NCBI GenBank assembly: GCA_025454875.1
Contig: JALONP010000026.1
Coordinates: 1-64,000 of the forward strand
From: Bacteroidia bacterium
Lineage (GTDB): Bacteria; Bacteroidota; Bacteroidia; UKL13-3
Direction: 5' to 3'
Length of the DNA stretch: 64,000 bases
The notes below the pieces were generated by a model, which searched no databases, was not told the DNA's origin, and worked only from the letters and a program-made list of their open reading frames with translations. Position 1 is the stretch's first letter. Each line of letters starts with the position of its first letter. Positions 27,680 to 38,186 of this stretch are shown here, in pieces. Made by a program: the position numbers and the translations under genes.

Positions 27680-30040
27680 CTAATCCTCATCTGTAGGCTC
27701 TGGCTCCAATTCTACGAGCGTTTTGCTAAATTCTTCTTTTGCGTTAATACGTTTTTCAAGTGATAACAACAAAGAAGGTAGCAATAACAAATTCATCAGC
27801 ATGCCGAACAAAAGCGAGAGTGAAGTGAGTACTCCCAAAGCAACCGTTCCGCCAAAATTGGATGCGGCAAAAATGATGAATCCGAAGAACAAGGCTACCG
27901 CAGTATAGATAATGCTCGGACCGGCCTCTGTTAAACTTTGTGGAATGGCAATTTTCATGTCCCAATTATTGCGTTTTAAGGCATTGCGGTATTTGGCCAA
28001 ATAATGGATGGTAAAATCAACCACAATACCATAGGCAATACTGAAAATAATAATTGTAGAAGGCTTTAACCGAATTCCAAAAAAGCCCATGATTCCAAGT
28101 GTCATCAACAAAGGAACAATATTGGGAATAAGTGAAATGAGCACCATTTTCCAACTGAAAAACAAAAAGGCCATCATCAATGAGATAATGATTAATGCAG
28201 AAACCATGCTTTGCAACAGATTTTCAACCAGGTAATCATTTCCTTTTAAAAAAATTAAGCTTGTTCCCGTAATGCTCACTTTGTATTTGTCGGGAGGAAA
28301 CAAGGCTTCTACTTCTTTTTGAACCGTAGCGGTTAGTGGCTTCATTGCAGCAGATCCAATATCGGCCATTTGTACGCTGATTCTAGCTTGGCTAAATGTA
28401 GAATCAACCATTGATTTTATTAAATTACTCTGTCCTCTGCCATTTTGTGGAAGGTAGGTTAAAATATCATTGATTTCTAAAACGCTTGGTACGATATAAT
28501 AACGCTTGTCGCCATCATGGTAGGCTTGATTGGCATATTTAAGCAAGTCGGCTATACTAACAGATTTTGAGAATTCAGGATATGTTAAAAGTTGTTTTTG
28601 AAGTTTGCTAATTTTTTGAAGGGTATGGTAATCTTTTACACCACCTTGTTTTACCGTTTGAATCTGAATTTCAAAAGGCAAAACGCCTTTTAAATGGGTT
28701 TCAAAAAACTTTAAATCAGTGTACACTTTATCATGTTGTGGCAAATCATCAACCACATATCCTAAGTTTTGAACTTTAAAAGCGCCCCAAACAGATAGTG
28801 CGCAAATAACCAAGGTAACGGCATAAATACTTCTGCGGTGATTGTACACTACCCGATTACACCATTCCATTACTTTGTTTAATCCGGTGCTGTCTAAGTG
28901 TTTGGTGTGTTTGAGTTTAGGAGGTGGTAAGTAGCTATAAACAATGGGTATAAAAATGAGCGAAACCAGGTAAACCAACATGATATTGATTCCAGATACT
29001 ATTGAAAACTGATCGAGCATGGCAGTACCAGAGAAACTGAAAACGCAAAAGCCCACAGCAGTGGTTACGTTTGTTAAAAACAACGGCAAGCCGTTTTTCG
29101 AAATCAGCCTAATAATGGCTAGCATTTTATTGCCATGTGCCCTAAACTCTTGGTGGTACACATTAAGCAGGTAAATGCAATTTTGGATACCAATAATAAC
29201 CATTAATGGGGGTAAAATACCTGTGAGCATCGTTATTTTGTAGCCAAACAAAGGCATTGTGGCCGAAGTGCACAGAACCGAAATAACTACTACGATAAGG
29301 GAGAAAATAACTGCAGATAAGAACCTAAAAAAGATGAAGATAAAAATAGCAGTGATGGCAATGGATAAGTAAGTGAACACAATAATCTCATCAGCTACTT
29401 TTGATGAGTACATGGTACGCACATAGGGCAAACCAGAGTAGTGCATATCTACTTGGTGTTTTGTACCAAACGCGTTGCAAACACGTTCAATTTCATTCAC
29501 CAATGCGATGCGTTCTTTTGAATCAAGTTTTTGCTTGTTGAGGGTAATGGCAAGTAAGGTTACATTTGATTCGGGATTGTACAATAAACCTTGATAAAAA
29601 GGAAGATTCGAAATGATTTGTTTAATCGAGTCAACTTCAGTTTGGGTGAGCGTAGCGCCTTTTACAATGGGAGCTAGTTTAAAAGATTGCAATGAATCGT
29701 TTTTCTGCAGCACATATAAGTTCCCCAATGATAAAATTTGCTCAACACCATCAATCGCTTTCACTTGGTTGGTTAAATTTACCCACTCATTAAAAAAGGA
29801 TTGCTCAAACAACCTATCCGTTTGAATACCGACAACCAATACACTCCCATCTTCGCCAAATGTTTTTTTAAACGCAAGATAGTTTACAAAATCAGGATCA
29901 TCCGCAGGAACCGCCTTTGCAAAGTCATATTGCATCTGCACCTTGGTTGCCTCATACCCGGCTGCTGCTGTTAATACCCCAAGCGCAATCAATAACCACA
30001 GTCGGTTGCGTAAAATAAACGTTCCTAGTTTTTGCCACAT
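27680..30040 (-). CDS. RND/MMPL-family efflux transporter
   Basis: This inner-membrane transporter of about 786 residues has two repeated halves, each with one N-terminal helix, a large periplasmic domain and five further helices (12 in all). Typical MMPL segments are FGEDGSVLVVGIQ, FFRFLSAVIFSLIVVVISVLC, IIGIQNCIYLLN and IFSIAYGIVVDFTIHYLAKYRNA. It is of the HAE3/patched-like kind, often moving hydrophobic or lipid-like substrates. Substrate unknown. MPAM at 30049 and MWQKLG at 30040 are both possible; I chose 30040. No membrane-fusion protein or TolC is adjacent. Confidence 0.85.
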   Translation of the reverse strand: MWQKLGTFILRNRLWLLIALGVLTAAAGYEATKVQMQYDFAKAVPADDPDFVNYLAFKKTFGEDGSVLVVGIQTDRLFEQSFFNEWVNLTNQVKAIDGVEQILSLGNLYVLQKNDSLQSFKLAPIVKGATLTQTEVDSIKQIISNLPFYQGLLYNPESNVTLLAITLNKQKLDSKERIALVNEIERVCNAFGTKHQVDMHYSGLPYVRTMYSSKVADEIIVFTYLSIAITAIFIFIFFRFLSAVIFSLIVVVISVLCTSATMPLFGYKITMLTGILPPLMVIIGIQNCIYLLNVYHQEFRAHGNKMLAIIRLISKNGLPLFLTNVTTAVGFCVFSFSGTAMLDQFSIVSGINIMLVYLVSLIFIPIVYSYLPPPKLKHTKHLDSTGLNKVMEWCNRVVYNHRRSIYAVTLVICALSVWGAFKVQNLGYVVDDLPQHDKVYTDLKFFETHLKGVLPFEIQIQTVKQGGVKDYHTLQKISKLQKQLLTYPEFSKSVSIADLLKYANQAYHDGDKRYYIVPSVLEINDILTYLPQNGRGQSNLIKSMVDSTFSQARISVQMADIGSAAMKPLTATVQKEVEALFPPDKYKVSITGTSLIFLKGNDYLVENLLQSMVSALIIISLMMAFLFFSWKMVLISLIPNIVPLLMTLGIMGFFGIRLKPSTIIIFSIAYGIVVDFTIHYLAKYRNALKRNNWDMKIAIPQSLTEAGPSIIYTAVALFFGFIIFAASNFGGTVALGVLTSLSLLFGMLMNLLLLPSLLLSLEKRINAKEEFSKTLVELEPEPTDED

Positions 30041-30115
30041 AGCTGGCAAAAATAAGCATGTTCATGTATTATCAGTTATGTAAAGCTTAATTTAACCGCT
30101 AATCAGAATATTTTC

Positions 30116-30123
30116 TACTTTCG
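30116..30123 (+). promoter_or_regulatory. Candidate -7 box for the porZ-recO unit
   Basis: TACTTTCG (one mismatch to TAnnTTTG), followed by CGG, lies 45 bases ahead of the chosen porZ start at 30169. A weak -33 (TTTA, 30091-30094) is 21 bases upstream. Confidence 0.4.
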
Positions 30124-30168
30124 CGGTATACCTATTTGCAAACAATTGGCGTTAAGGTACCATACAAT

Positions 30169-32460
30169 ATGAGAATTTTTCTACTGATTATTTTAGCATG
30201 GAACATCCTTTGGCCTGCTGGGGCACAAACGGTTCGCCCTGCAACAAGTGGCTGGCGTGTGCATGGAGCTTATAAAACCAACAATTGTATTGAACAAGCG
30301 GGAGAACTTATATATGTAGGAAACAACAGTTCCTTGTTTAGCTACAATCAGTCTGATATGAGTATTGAGATCTTATCTCGCGTAACGGGTTTGTCAGATG
30401 TAAATGTGCAGTTTTTGAAATATCACCAACCAACCGAAACACTCATCATCGTTTACGACAACCTCAATATTGATTTGGTTCAGGCAGGTATTGTATACAA
30501 TATAGCTGATGTGCAAAACCGCATTATTATTGGCGAAAAGAAAATAAACAATATTAGTTTACAAAGTGGTAAAGCTTACCTAGCTTGTAGTTTTGGTATT
30601 TTGGTATTGGATATTGGTCGCAAGCGGTTAGTGGATAGTTACGTGAACTTAGGTGCCAACGGAAGCAATTTACTGATAACAGACGTAGCGGAATACCAAG
30701 GTAGTTTGTATGCGTCAACTCCTTTGGGCATTTACCGCGCATCATTAAACAGTTTAAACCTGAGTGATTACAATTTTTGGAGCCGCATATTGCCAGCAAG
30801 TTTTAGCAATCAACTCGAAGTTTTTTCCAACCAATTGTATGCGGTAGTCGATTCCAATATTGTTCGATTTGATGGTAATAACTGGACACCTGTTAATGGA
30901 ACAGACCGTTCTTTTACATCCGATTTAAGGGTATCGAGTAACCGATTGCTCATTGTGCAACAAAACCAAATCCTGGCCATTAACAACCAAGGTTCAACTA
31001 CACTGTTTCCGTACCGGTTGGTTACGGCTGCCACTTTTGGTGTAAATAACGATTTGTATTGCATTGCTCCGGATAATTACATGTTTAGGATAAACGCAAG
31101 TAATGGAGTCATTGATTATTTGAGCCCTTCTGGTCCTTACGCAACCACCGCAACACGCATGGCTTATGGTGATAAACGCTTATGGATTGCCGGAGGCAGT
31201 ATTGGTGGGTTTGGTGTTACTGGCGGCTGGGGGCCGTTATACAACAACAATAAATTTTACACCATTGAACAAAACAATTGGTATAATTTTAAGTCGAGTA
31301 CAGACCCTCGAATTGTGAATGGCCGCGATTTCATAGATGTATGCATCAGGCCGAGCACGCAGCATGCATTTGTTGCAAGTTTAACAAGTGGAGTCATTGA
31401 GGTTGCGGGAACACAAGTGGTTAATTTATTTGATACAACCAACAGTGAGTTAGACAAACCAGCAGCAGGTGGTGATGCCTTGGTTCAAGTATCAGGTATT
31501 GCTTTTGATAATGACGAAAATATGTGGATGAGCAATTTTGCCGCAGTAAAACCATTGGTGTTGCGCACCGCTGGCGGTCAGTGGCGAGCATTTTCATTCC
31601 CAACGTCTATTTCACCATATACAGGTTTTATTACTGTTGACGATATTGGCCAGAAATGGATGACGCATAGCAAGGGTATCGGACTTGTGGTATACAACTC
31701 AGGTGCCGATATCTTAAGTGATAATGACGATCAAATAAAATTACTCACCACCCAAAAAGAAAACGGCTTTTTACCAAGCAACAATGTTTTATGCATTACC
31801 AAAGACCAAGATGGTGCATTGTGGATCGGCACTGACCAAGGATTGTGCATTATTGATCGCCCGCAGAATGTGTTTAGGCAAGGACAAGATTTTGATGCAA
31901 GGCAAATTGTAATCAAAACGGGCCTGGTTTTTTCTAACTTTTTAGGAACCACCCAAATTAATTGCATTCGCGTAGACGCTGCTAACCGAAAGTGGATTGG
32001 CACTTCTAATGGCGTTTGGCTTGTATCTCCAGATGGGTTCACCATCATTCATAATTTTAACATGAGCAATAGTCCCATATTATCCAATATTGTATATGAT
32101 ATCGGAATTGACGAACAATCAGGTGAAGTATTTTTTGCCACTGAGAAAGGGCTCATTTCATTTGTGGGTGACGCCACAACTGCAAGTGATAAGCACAACA
32201 ATGTACTGGTTTATCCAAACCCAGTCACACCTGCGTTTGATGGACTCATAACCATTTCTGGTTTGGTAAATAACGCCTACGTTAAAGTAACCGATTTAAA
32301 AGGCCAATTGGTGCATGAAACCAGAGCCAATGGCGGAACTGCTACATGGAACGGACTCACCTTTCAAAATAAACGAGCCGCTACAGGAGTATATCTTGTA
32401 TATTCTTCAAATGCGGAGGGCACCGAAACCAATGTTGGAAAAATTGTTTTTATAAAATAG
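30169..32460 (+). CDS. porZ: PorZ-like beta-propeller protein of the type IX secretion system
   Basis: PorZ is a surface component of the T9SS attachment complex that helps the sortase add A-LPS to cargo. Signal peptide: MRIFLLIILAWNILWPAGAQ. The mature protein has WRVHGAYKTNN..., GLSDVNVQFLKY, LIIVYDNLNIDLVQ and repeated two-component propeller blades (GFLPSNNVLCITKDQDGALWIGTDQGL). It ends with a sorting domain (VYPNPVTPAFDGLITISGL ... RAATGVYLVYSSN). This order matches PorZ from P. gingivalis and relatives. The open frame begins with TTG at 30136, but the ATG at 30169 gives the signal peptide. recO follows after 1 base. Confidence 0.85.
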   Translation: MRIFLLIILAWNILWPAGAQTVRPATSGWRVHGAYKTNNCIEQAGELIYVGNNSSLFSYNQSDMSIEILSRVTGLSDVNVQFLKYHQPTETLIIVYDNLNIDLVQAGIVYNIADVQNRIIIGEKKINNISLQSGKAYLACSFGILVLDIGRKRLVDSYVNLGANGSNLLITDVAEYQGSLYASTPLGIYRASLNSLNLSDYNFWSRILPASFSNQLEVFSNQLYAVVDSNIVRFDGNNWTPVNGTDRSFTSDLRVSSNRLLIVQQNQILAINNQGSTTLFPYRLVTAATFGVNNDLYCIAPDNYMFRINASNGVIDYLSPSGPYATTATRMAYGDKRLWIAGGSIGGFGVTGGWGPLYNNNKFYTIEQNNWYNFKSSTDPRIVNGRDFIDVCIRPSTQHAFVASLTSGVIEVAGTQVVNLFDTTNSELDKPAAGGDALVQVSGIAFDNDENMWMSNFAAVKPLVLRTAGGQWRAFSFPTSISPYTGFITVDDIGQKWMTHSKGIGLVVYNSGADILSDNDDQIKLLTTQKENGFLPSNNVLCITKDQDGALWIGTDQGLCIIDRPQNVFRQGQDFDARQIVIKTGLVFSNFLGTTQINCIRVDAANRKWIGTSNGVWLVSPDGFTIIHNFNMSNSPILSNIVYDIGIDEQSGEVFFATEKGLISFVGDATTASDKHNNVLVYPNPVTPAFDGLITISGLVNNAYVKVTDLKGQLVHETRANGGTATWNGLTFQNKRAATGVYLVYSSNAEGTETNVGKIVFIK

Positions 32461-32461
32461 C

Positions 32462-33190
32462 ATGTTGGTTAAATGCAAAGGCATCGTTATTAAAACCATT
32501 GCCTACTCAGAGAACAGTGTTATTGTAAAGTGTTATACCGATGCATATGGCTTGCAATCATACATGGTTAATGGAGTGCGGTCTAAAAAAGGAAGCATCA
32601 AACCATCACATTTAATGCCACTCAATTTGCTCGAAATGGAGGTATACCATCAGCAACAAAAAAATTTGCAGCGTGTAAAAGAAATTCGGTGTGTGCCTCA
32701 GTTGCAATCACTTCATTTCGATACCATCAAAAGTGCAATCGGTATGTTTACGGCCGAAGTGTTGCACAAAGTAATTAAAGAAGAGAACCAGCCTGATGCA
32801 GCATTGTTTTCTTTCGCCTACAACGCTATTCAATGGATTGATTTGCAAACTGAGCCTGTGGCAAATTTTCCAATTGCTTTTATGGTGCAATTATCAAAGT
32901 ATTTGGGGTTTCAACCTAAAGGAACATATACTAACCAAACAAACGGATTCGACTTACAACAAGGAGTTTTCGAGACATACCATTTGCAGCATCCCTATCA
33001 GTTGAATCCTGAATTAAGTTTAAAACTGTACCGTTTTATCGCTGATGGTTTTTCAAACATGCAATACAACGAGTTAAGCCATATCCAGCGGACACAATTG
33101 TTGGATGCAATGATGGAGTATTACCAACAACATATTGATGGGTTATTCGATATCCAGTCACACAAGGTTTTAGCAACAGTTTTGGCTTAG
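32462..33190 (+). CDS. recO: DNA repair protein RecO
   Basis: RecO loads RecA at gaps with RecF and RecR and anneals single strands. The N-terminal OB-fold is recognisable (VKCKGIVIKTIAYSENSVIVKCYTDAYGLQSYMVNGVRSKKG), followed by LMPLNLLEMEVY, and the C-terminal helical region. A full zinc-binding Cys cluster is not obvious, as usual in Bacteroidota. Length 242 is normal. It lies 1 base after porZ, so cotranscription is likely. A GC-rich palindromic element begins at its stop codon. Confidence 0.92.
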   Translation: MLVKCKGIVIKTIAYSENSVIVKCYTDAYGLQSYMVNGVRSKKGSIKPSHLMPLNLLEMEVYHQQQKNLQRVKEIRCVPQLQSLHFDTIKSAIGMFTAEVLHKVIKEENQPDAALFSFAYNAIQWIDLQTEPVANFPIAFMVQLSKYLGFQPKGTYTNQTNGFDLQQGVFETYHLQHPYQLNPELSLKLYRFIADGFSNMQYNELSHIQRTQLLDAMMEYYQQHIDGLFDIQSHKVLATVLA

Positions 33191-33315
33191 GGCGTTGCCC
33201 GTTGGGCCGGGTTGTGCACTGTATCTTTGCTACGCAAAGGATGCCGTTTCCACCCCTAACGCAAACGAGTCGCGGCCTGCAAAGCAGGCCCCCCCCCCCC
33301 CCCCCGCGACTCGTT
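33187..33315. repeat. GC-rich palindromic repeat element with 17-C tract
   Basis: This 125-base GC-rich island has several hairpins: CTTTGC-TAC-GCAAAG (33225-33239), and a large one whose arms are AACGAGTCGCGGCCTGC (33264-33280) and GCAGGCC (33284-33290) plus GCGACTCGTT (33306-33315). The two right-arm pieces join into the exact complement of the left arm, split by 15 extra C residues (C tract 33289-33305). It begins TTAGGGCGTTGCCC and includes CCCCTAACGC. From memory, similar TTAGGGCGTTGCC... elements are scattered in Bacteroidota genomes. It may also terminate recO transcription. Confidence 0.7.
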
Positions 33316-33333
33316 CATTTATCCATACTCCGT

Positions 33334-33906
33334 TTAAACAGATTTTGGCCTGTAAGTATTTTGTGTTCCTGCACCTTTGCTACTCACCTTTGCTGCTTGG
33401 TCTTTTACCTTTGGAGCTTTTGGTGTTTTAGGTGCAGCAGCTTTTTTAGCAGCGGCCTTTTTTGGTTTTTCAGTTTCAGTTACTTCTTCTGACACGGCTT
33501 CCGTAGTTTCACCTGCTGCCATTGCAGCAAAATCCAACGAACCTTTTAACAAATTATACCACGTAAGTAATTTCTTGATGTCTGAATCGTACACACGCTC
33601 ATTGTCTAAGTTAATGGCAGCATGCACAAAGGCACGTTGTGTTTGAGCATCTGCTTTTGCGTCAGGCGCAGCATTACCCGCTTGCTCAGCAGCATTCAAT
33701 TTCACAAATACTTGCGTTAATGCCACATCACCTTCCATTGTATACATTGATATATCCTCCAAAACCGAAACTTTATCATGCATACCTGTTGCAAACCTTT
33801 TTTTAGGTTCAGCCAGTGTTTCTAAAATCAACCCGGTTTTACTCCGACCAATAATTTTGTGTAATCCGCCAATTCCGGCAATCGCAACTAGTTCTTTTAA
33901 ATCCAT
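33334..33906 (-). CDS. DUF5606 family protein
   Basis: The N-terminal 130 residues (MDLKELVAIAGIGGLHKIIGRSKTGLILETLAEPKKRFATG...) look like the DUF5606 family of Bacteroidota, whose role is unknown. A Lys/Ala/Pro-rich tail (about 150-190, KPKKAAAKKAAAPKTPKAPK) is basic and probably disordered, echoing that of the DksA-like protein. The open frame extends to 33969, but MDLKELVAI at 33906 is the conserved start and lies 20 bases after a perfect -7 box. It converges on the recO palindrome. Confidence 0.8.
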   Translation of the reverse strand: MDLKELVAIAGIGGLHKIIGRSKTGLILETLAEPKKRFATGMHDKVSVLEDISMYTMEGDVALTQVFVKLNAAEQAGNAAPDAKADAQTQRAFVHAAINLDNERVYDSDIKKLLTWYNLLKGSLDFAAMAAGETTEAVSEEVTETEKPKKAAAKKAAAPKTPKAPKVKDQAAKVSSKGAGTQNTYRPKSV

Positions 33907-33926
33907 TCGTTCAATATTAAGGGCCA

Positions 33927-33934
33927 CAAATGTA
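33927..33934 (-). promoter_or_regulatory. -7 box for the DUF5606 gene
   Basis: On the minus strand TACATTTG (+ strand CAAATGTA) is a perfect TAnnTTTG match, 20 bases before the ATG at 33906. No clear -33 TTTG was found. It also supports that start codon. Confidence 0.5.
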
Positions 33935-33978
33935 GCATTTTTTGAAAATTTGCCACCATCATGTAACATTGCGCCACA

Positions 33979-34737
33979 ATGCGAGTGGTAATTGCAGGTA
34001 TGTTATTTTGCTTGTTTGCCACGCTTGTTTTTAAGGCCCAAGCACAAGTGGTCAATATCGAAAGCAGGCGTTTGCAAACCAATGTATTGGGTTGGAGCGG
34101 CCAAGGTGAGTTCGGCTACGCCTACATCCAAAACCAAAATGCAATTTCTAACCTAAATACCCGACTTAATTTTATACACCATACTGCCAAACAAAACTGG
34201 TTACTACTAGCAGATTTATCCCTTATTCAATCCAATAAGGGCGATTTTGAAAACGCAGGATATCAGCATGTAAGGTATCAGTATACGCTTTCATCCAAAC
34301 TGTCATTGGAGGCATTTACACAACTGCAGTTCAGCAAACAAATGCGCTTGTACCCGAGGTGGATTTTGGGCGCAGGTCCACGTTATACGGTTTTAGAAAA
34401 AGACAGTGTTCAAATATATTTGGGCGGTTCGCTTTTTGCCGAGCATGAGGCCTTACGCGACCCTGAATCTACCAACTCAAGCGAGCGCCTCAATTGTTAC
34501 GTTTCAGTTGTGTTTCACCAAATACCCAATGTGGTAATTGATTTGTTTTTAATGTACCAACCTCGGCTTTTAAATCCTGCAGATAGGCGTTTGCAAAGCG
34601 AAATCAGGTTCGATTTTCCAGTAAGCAAACACTTGCAGTGTCGCTTTGCTGCCACTGTGTTTAATGATACTAAACCGCCTTCAGGGGTGCCACAAACATT
34701 TTCGAGCATGCGCAGTAGCATCATCTACAGCTTTTAA
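33979..34737 (+). CDS. DUF481-like outer-membrane beta-barrel protein
   Basis: Residues 1-22 are a signal peptide ending KAQAQ. The mature part has paired beta strands (VLGWSGQGEFGYAYIQNQNAIS, RLNFIHHTAKQNWLLLADLSLIQSN, YQYTLSSKLSLEAFTQLQFSKQM, RWILGAGPRYTVL) typical of DUF481 (YdiY-like) barrels. Length 252 and final YSF fit. Role unknown. It is divergent from DUF5606 by 72 bases. Confidence 0.75.
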   Translation: MRVVIAGMLFCLFATLVFKAQAQVVNIESRRLQTNVLGWSGQGEFGYAYIQNQNAISNLNTRLNFIHHTAKQNWLLLADLSLIQSNKGDFENAGYQHVRYQYTLSSKLSLEAFTQLQFSKQMRLYPRWILGAGPRYTVLEKDSVQIYLGGSLFAEHEALRDPESTNSSERLNCYVSVVFHQIPNVVIDLFLMYQPRLLNPADRRLQSEIRFDFPVSKHLQCRFAATVFNDTKPPSGVPQTFSSMRSSIIYSF

Positions 34738-34764
34738 AGCCTTATGAAATGTAGGTTATTCTGT

Positions 34765-34772
34765 TAAATTTG
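34765..34772 (+). promoter_or_regulatory. -7 box for icmF
   Basis: TAAATTTG is a perfect TAnnTTTG match, 27 bases before the ATG at 34800. No good -33 element stands at the usual distance. The box overlaps a TTG of the longer open frame, so that frame's start is unlikely. Confidence 0.45.
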
Positions 34773-34799
34773 TCGCTCTTTACATGCAATTGTACCGTT

Positions 34800-37700
34800 A
34801 TGGAAACAGTAGAAATATACAAACCAAAACATAAAATTAGGGTGGTAACTGCTGCCAGTTTGTTTGACGGGCACGATGCTGCCATCAACATCATGCGCAG
34901 AATTATCCAAGCAAGTGGGGCTGAGGTTATTCACCTGGGTCATGATCGCAGTGCCGAGGAAGTAGTGAATTGTGCCATACAAGAGGATGCAAATGCCATT
35001 GCCATGACCAGCTACCAAGGCGGGCACGTGGAGTATTTTAAGTTTATGTATGATTTGTTGCAACAAAAGGGTTGTGGCCATATCCGAATTTTTGGTGGAG
35101 GCGGAGGTACCATTTTGCCCGAAGAAATAAATGAGTTGCATGCATACGGTATCACACGCATTTATCATCCCGATGATGGACGTGCTATGGGCTTGCAAGG
35201 AATGATTAACGATATGCTGCAAAAATGTGATTTTGCAACAGGCCAAAATCTAAACGGAGAAGTAACCCACCTGCAAGAAAAAGACTACAAGTCTATTGCG
35301 CGTTTGATATCAGCAGCCGAAAATGATCCTGAGAACTTTACCACCATTCTAAAACAAATAAACCAAACGGTTAAGCAACCCATAAAAACTCCCGTGTTGG
35401 GTATTACAGGAACAGGTGGTGCAGGTAAATCTTCGTTGGTTGATGAATTGGTGCGCAGGTTTTTAATTGATTTTAAAGACAAAACAATTGCCATTATCTC
35501 GGTTGACCCGTCAAAGAAAAAAACCGGAGGTGCCTTGTTGGGCGATCGCATCCGAATGAATGCCATTAAAAACCCAAGAGTATACATGCGTTCGTTGGCA
35601 ACACGCCAAAGTAACCTTGCACTTTCAAAGCATGTTCAAGAAGCTATAGATATTGTAAAGGCAGCACAGTTTGATTTGATTATTCTCGAAACTTCGGGTA
35701 TCGGACAAAGCGATACCGAAATTATGGATCATAGTGAAGTGGCTCTTTACGTAATGACCCCTGAGTATGGTGCTGCAACACAACTTGAAAAAATCGATAT
35801 GCTCGATTTCGCAGACATTATTGCTATAAACAAGTTTGATAAAAAAGGAGCACTTGATGCCCTCCGTGATGTGAAAAAGCAGTACCAACGAAACCACAAA
35901 TTGTTTGACCGCAATCCAGACGAAATGCCAGTATTTGGTACCATTGCCAGTCAGTTTAATGATCCGGGAATGAATAGCTTGTATAAAGCGGTAATGGATA
36001 AAGTAGTTGAAAAAACGGGAGCAAAACTTCAATCCAATTATCAAATTAGTGAGGAGATGAGTGAAAAGATTTACATCATTCCTCCTGCTCGTGTACGTTA
36101 TTTATCAGAAATAAGTGAGAACAACCGCAACTATGATAAATGGGTAAATAAACAATGTGAAATTGCAGAGAAATTGCACGGATTAAAGACGTCTATCGAC
36201 ACCATCAAAGCTTCGAAACTTGATGATAAGGACAGGTTGGTAAAGGCATTGGATGAAACCTACCACCAAATTGCGCTCGACTTAGATCCACGCAACAGAA
36301 ACATATTGGAAACATGGGAAAGCAAAAAGGATTTGTTTCGAAATGAGTATTATGTTTTTAAGGTACGCGATAAAGAAATTAAAATTAAAACGCATACAGA
36401 GTCTCTTTCGCACACACAGATACCTAAAGTTGCTGTACCCAAATACAAAGGTTGGGGGGATATCTTACGGTGGGCATTGCAAGAGAACTTTCCTGGCGAT
36501 TTCCCATACACTTCGGGTATTTATCCATTTAAACGCGAAGGTGAAGATCCTACGCGCATGTTTGCAGGCGAAGGTGGTCCAGAGCGAACCAACAAACGGT
36601 TTCATTATGTATCACAAGGAATGCCGGCTAAGCGTTTAAGTACCGCTTTTGATTCAGTAACCTTGTATGGAAACGACCCTGATCACCGTCCAGATATTTA
36701 TGGCAAAATAGGCAACTCTGGTGTGAGTGTATGGAGTTTAGATGCCGCCAAAAAATTGTATTCAGGTTTTAATTTAGCTGATCCGAAAACTTCTGTTTCA
36801 ATGACAATTAATGGTCCTGCCGCAATCATTTGTGCATTTTTTATGAATGCTGCAATTGACCAACAATGCGAGTTGTACATTAAGGCAAATGGTTTGGAAG
36901 AAGAGGTGAATCAAAAAATTGATGAATTGTTCAAAGCCAAAGGAATCCAACGTCCTAGGTACAATGCATCAGAATTACCAGAGGGCAATGACGGATTAGG
37001 ACTAATGTTATTAGGTGTTACAGGCGATCAAGTATTGCCGCAGGAGGTATATCAAAAGATAAAAACTGAAACACTTAAGCAAGTACGTGGAACCGTTCAA
37101 GCAGATATCTTAAAAGAAGATCAAGCTCAGAACACCTGTATTTTTTCAACCGAGTTTTCGCTACGTGTGATGGGAGATGTGCAACAATATTTTATTAATA
37201 ACAATGTACGCAATTTCTATTCGGTTTCAATAAGTGGTTACCATATAGCCGAGGCAGGTGCGAATCCAATTACCCAATTGGCGCTTACCCTTTCAAATGG
37301 ATTTACGTTTGTGGAATACTACCTCAGCCGAGGGATGAATATTGACGATTTTGCGCCCAATTTGTCTTTCTTTTTTTCAAATGGAATTGACCCAGAGTAT
37401 TCTGTAATTGGCAGGGTGAGTCGCAGAATTTGGGCAAAGGCGATGAAGTTAAAGTATGGAGCAAATGAACGTAGTCAAATGCTCAAGTACCATATTCAAA
37501 CGTCAGGCCGTTCGTTGCATGCCCAAGAAATTGATTTTAATGATATACGTACCACCTTGCAAGCGCTTTATGCCATTTATGATAATTGCAATTCACTTCA
37601 TACCAATGCATATGATGAGGCAATTACCACTCCAACTGAAGAAAGTGTGCGCAGGGCAATGGCCATCCAACTAATTATTAACCGCGAACTTGGGTTGGCT

Positions 37701-38186
37701 AAAAATGAAAACCCATTGCAAGGTTCGTTTATTATTGAAGAACTTACAGACTTAGTAGAAGAGGCTGTGCTTAGCGAGTTTGATCGCATTACAGAGCGTG
37801 GTGGTGTATTGGGTGCCATGGAAACCATGTACCAACGAACCAAAATACAAGAAGAGAGTTTGTATTATGAAATGCAAAAGCACACGGGTGAATATCCAAT
37901 TATTGGGGTAAATACATTTTTAAGTAGCAAAGGCTCACCCACCATTGTTCCTGCAGAAGTAATTCGTTCAACCAAAGAAGAAAAGGAGTACCAAATTGCG
38001 ATGCTCAATGAATTGAAAAAAGGAAACGCTGCCAAAGGTGCTGAAATGCTTCACCGTTTGCAACAAGTGGCGGTACATAACCAAAACATCTTTGCCGAGT
38101 TAATGGAAACGGTTAAATATTGTTCCTTAGGTCAAATAACCAACGCATTATTTGAAGTAGGTGGGCAGTATAGAAGAAACATGTAA
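34800..38186 (+). CDS. icmF: Fused isobutyryl-CoA mutase (IcmF)
   Basis: IcmF interconverts isobutyryl-CoA and n-butyryl-CoA using adenosylcobalamin, with its own GTPase chaperone. Domains in order: B12-binding (residues 1-140; base-off motif [10 protein letters not shown] with His25 as cobalt ligand), MeaI-like GTPase (about 190-430; P-loop GTGGAGKSS at 204-212), linker, and substrate-binding TIM barrel (about 510-1128; [22 protein letters not shown]). [10 protein letters not shown] is of the isobutyryl type rather than the methylmalonyl-CoA mutase type; this is from memory. Total 1128 residues matches IcmF. The ORF extends to a TTG at 34770, but METVEIY at 34800 is better. Confidence 0.93.
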   Translation: METVEIYKPKHKIRVVTAASLFDGHDAAINIMRRIIQASGAEVIHLGHDRSAEEVVNCAIQEDANAIAMTSYQGGHVEYFKFMYDLLQQKGCGHIRIFGGGGGTILPEEINELHAYGITRIYHPDDGRAMGLQGMINDMLQKCDFATGQNLNGEVTHLQEKDYKSIARLISAAENDPENFTTILKQINQTVKQPIKTPVLGITGTGGAGKSSLVDELVRRFLIDFKDKTIAIISVDPSKKKTGGALLGDRIRMNAIKNPRVYMRSLATRQSNLALSKHVQEAIDIVKAAQFDLIILETSGIGQSDTEIMDHSEVALYVMTPEYGAATQLEKIDMLDFADIIAINKFDKKGALDALRDVKKQYQRNHKLFDRNPDEMPVFGTIASQFNDPGMNSLYKAVMDKVVEKTGAKLQSNYQISEEMSEKIYIIPPARVRYLSEISENNRNYDKWVNKQCEIAEKLHGLKTSIDTIKASKLDDKDRLVKALDETYHQIALDLDPRNRNILETWESKKDLFRNEYYVFKVRDKEIKIKTHTESLSHTQIPKVAVPKYKGWGDILRWALQENFPGDFPYTSGIYPFKREGEDPTRMFAGEGGPERTNKRFHYVSQGMPAKRLSTAFDSVTLYGNDPDHRPDIYGKIGNSGVSVWSLDAAKKLYSGFNLADPKTSVSMTINGPAAIICAFFMNAAIDQQCELYIKANGLEEEVNQKIDELFKAKGIQRPRYNASELPEGNDGLGLMLLGVTGDQVLPQEVYQKIKTETLKQVRGTVQADILKEDQAQNTCIFSTEFSLRVMGDVQQYFINNNVRNFYSVSISGYHIAEAGANPITQLALTLSNGFTFVEYYLSRGMNIDDFAPNLSFFFSNGIDPEYSVIGRVSRRIWAKAMKLKYGANERSQMLKYHIQTSGRSLHAQEIDFNDIRTTLQALYAIYDNCNSLHTNAYDEAITTPTEESVRRAMAIQLIINRELGLAKNENPLQGSFIIEELTDLVEEAVLSEFDRITERGGVLGAMETMYQRTKIQEESLYYEMQKHTGEYPIIGVNTFLSSKGSPTIVPAEVIRSTKEEKEYQIAMLNELKKGNAAKGAEMLHRLQQVAVHNQNIFAELMETVKYCSLGQITNALFEVGGQYRRNM

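Noticed and set aside
33195-33492. Plus-strand frames through the C tract (poly-Pro)
   Set aside because: The Pro run comes only from the 17-C tract and the frame crosses the palindrome and DUF5606 gene; no coding signs.
34764-35246. 160-codon minus frame opposite icmF
   Set aside because: It lies fully opposite the conserved B12-binding domain and has no plausible motif.
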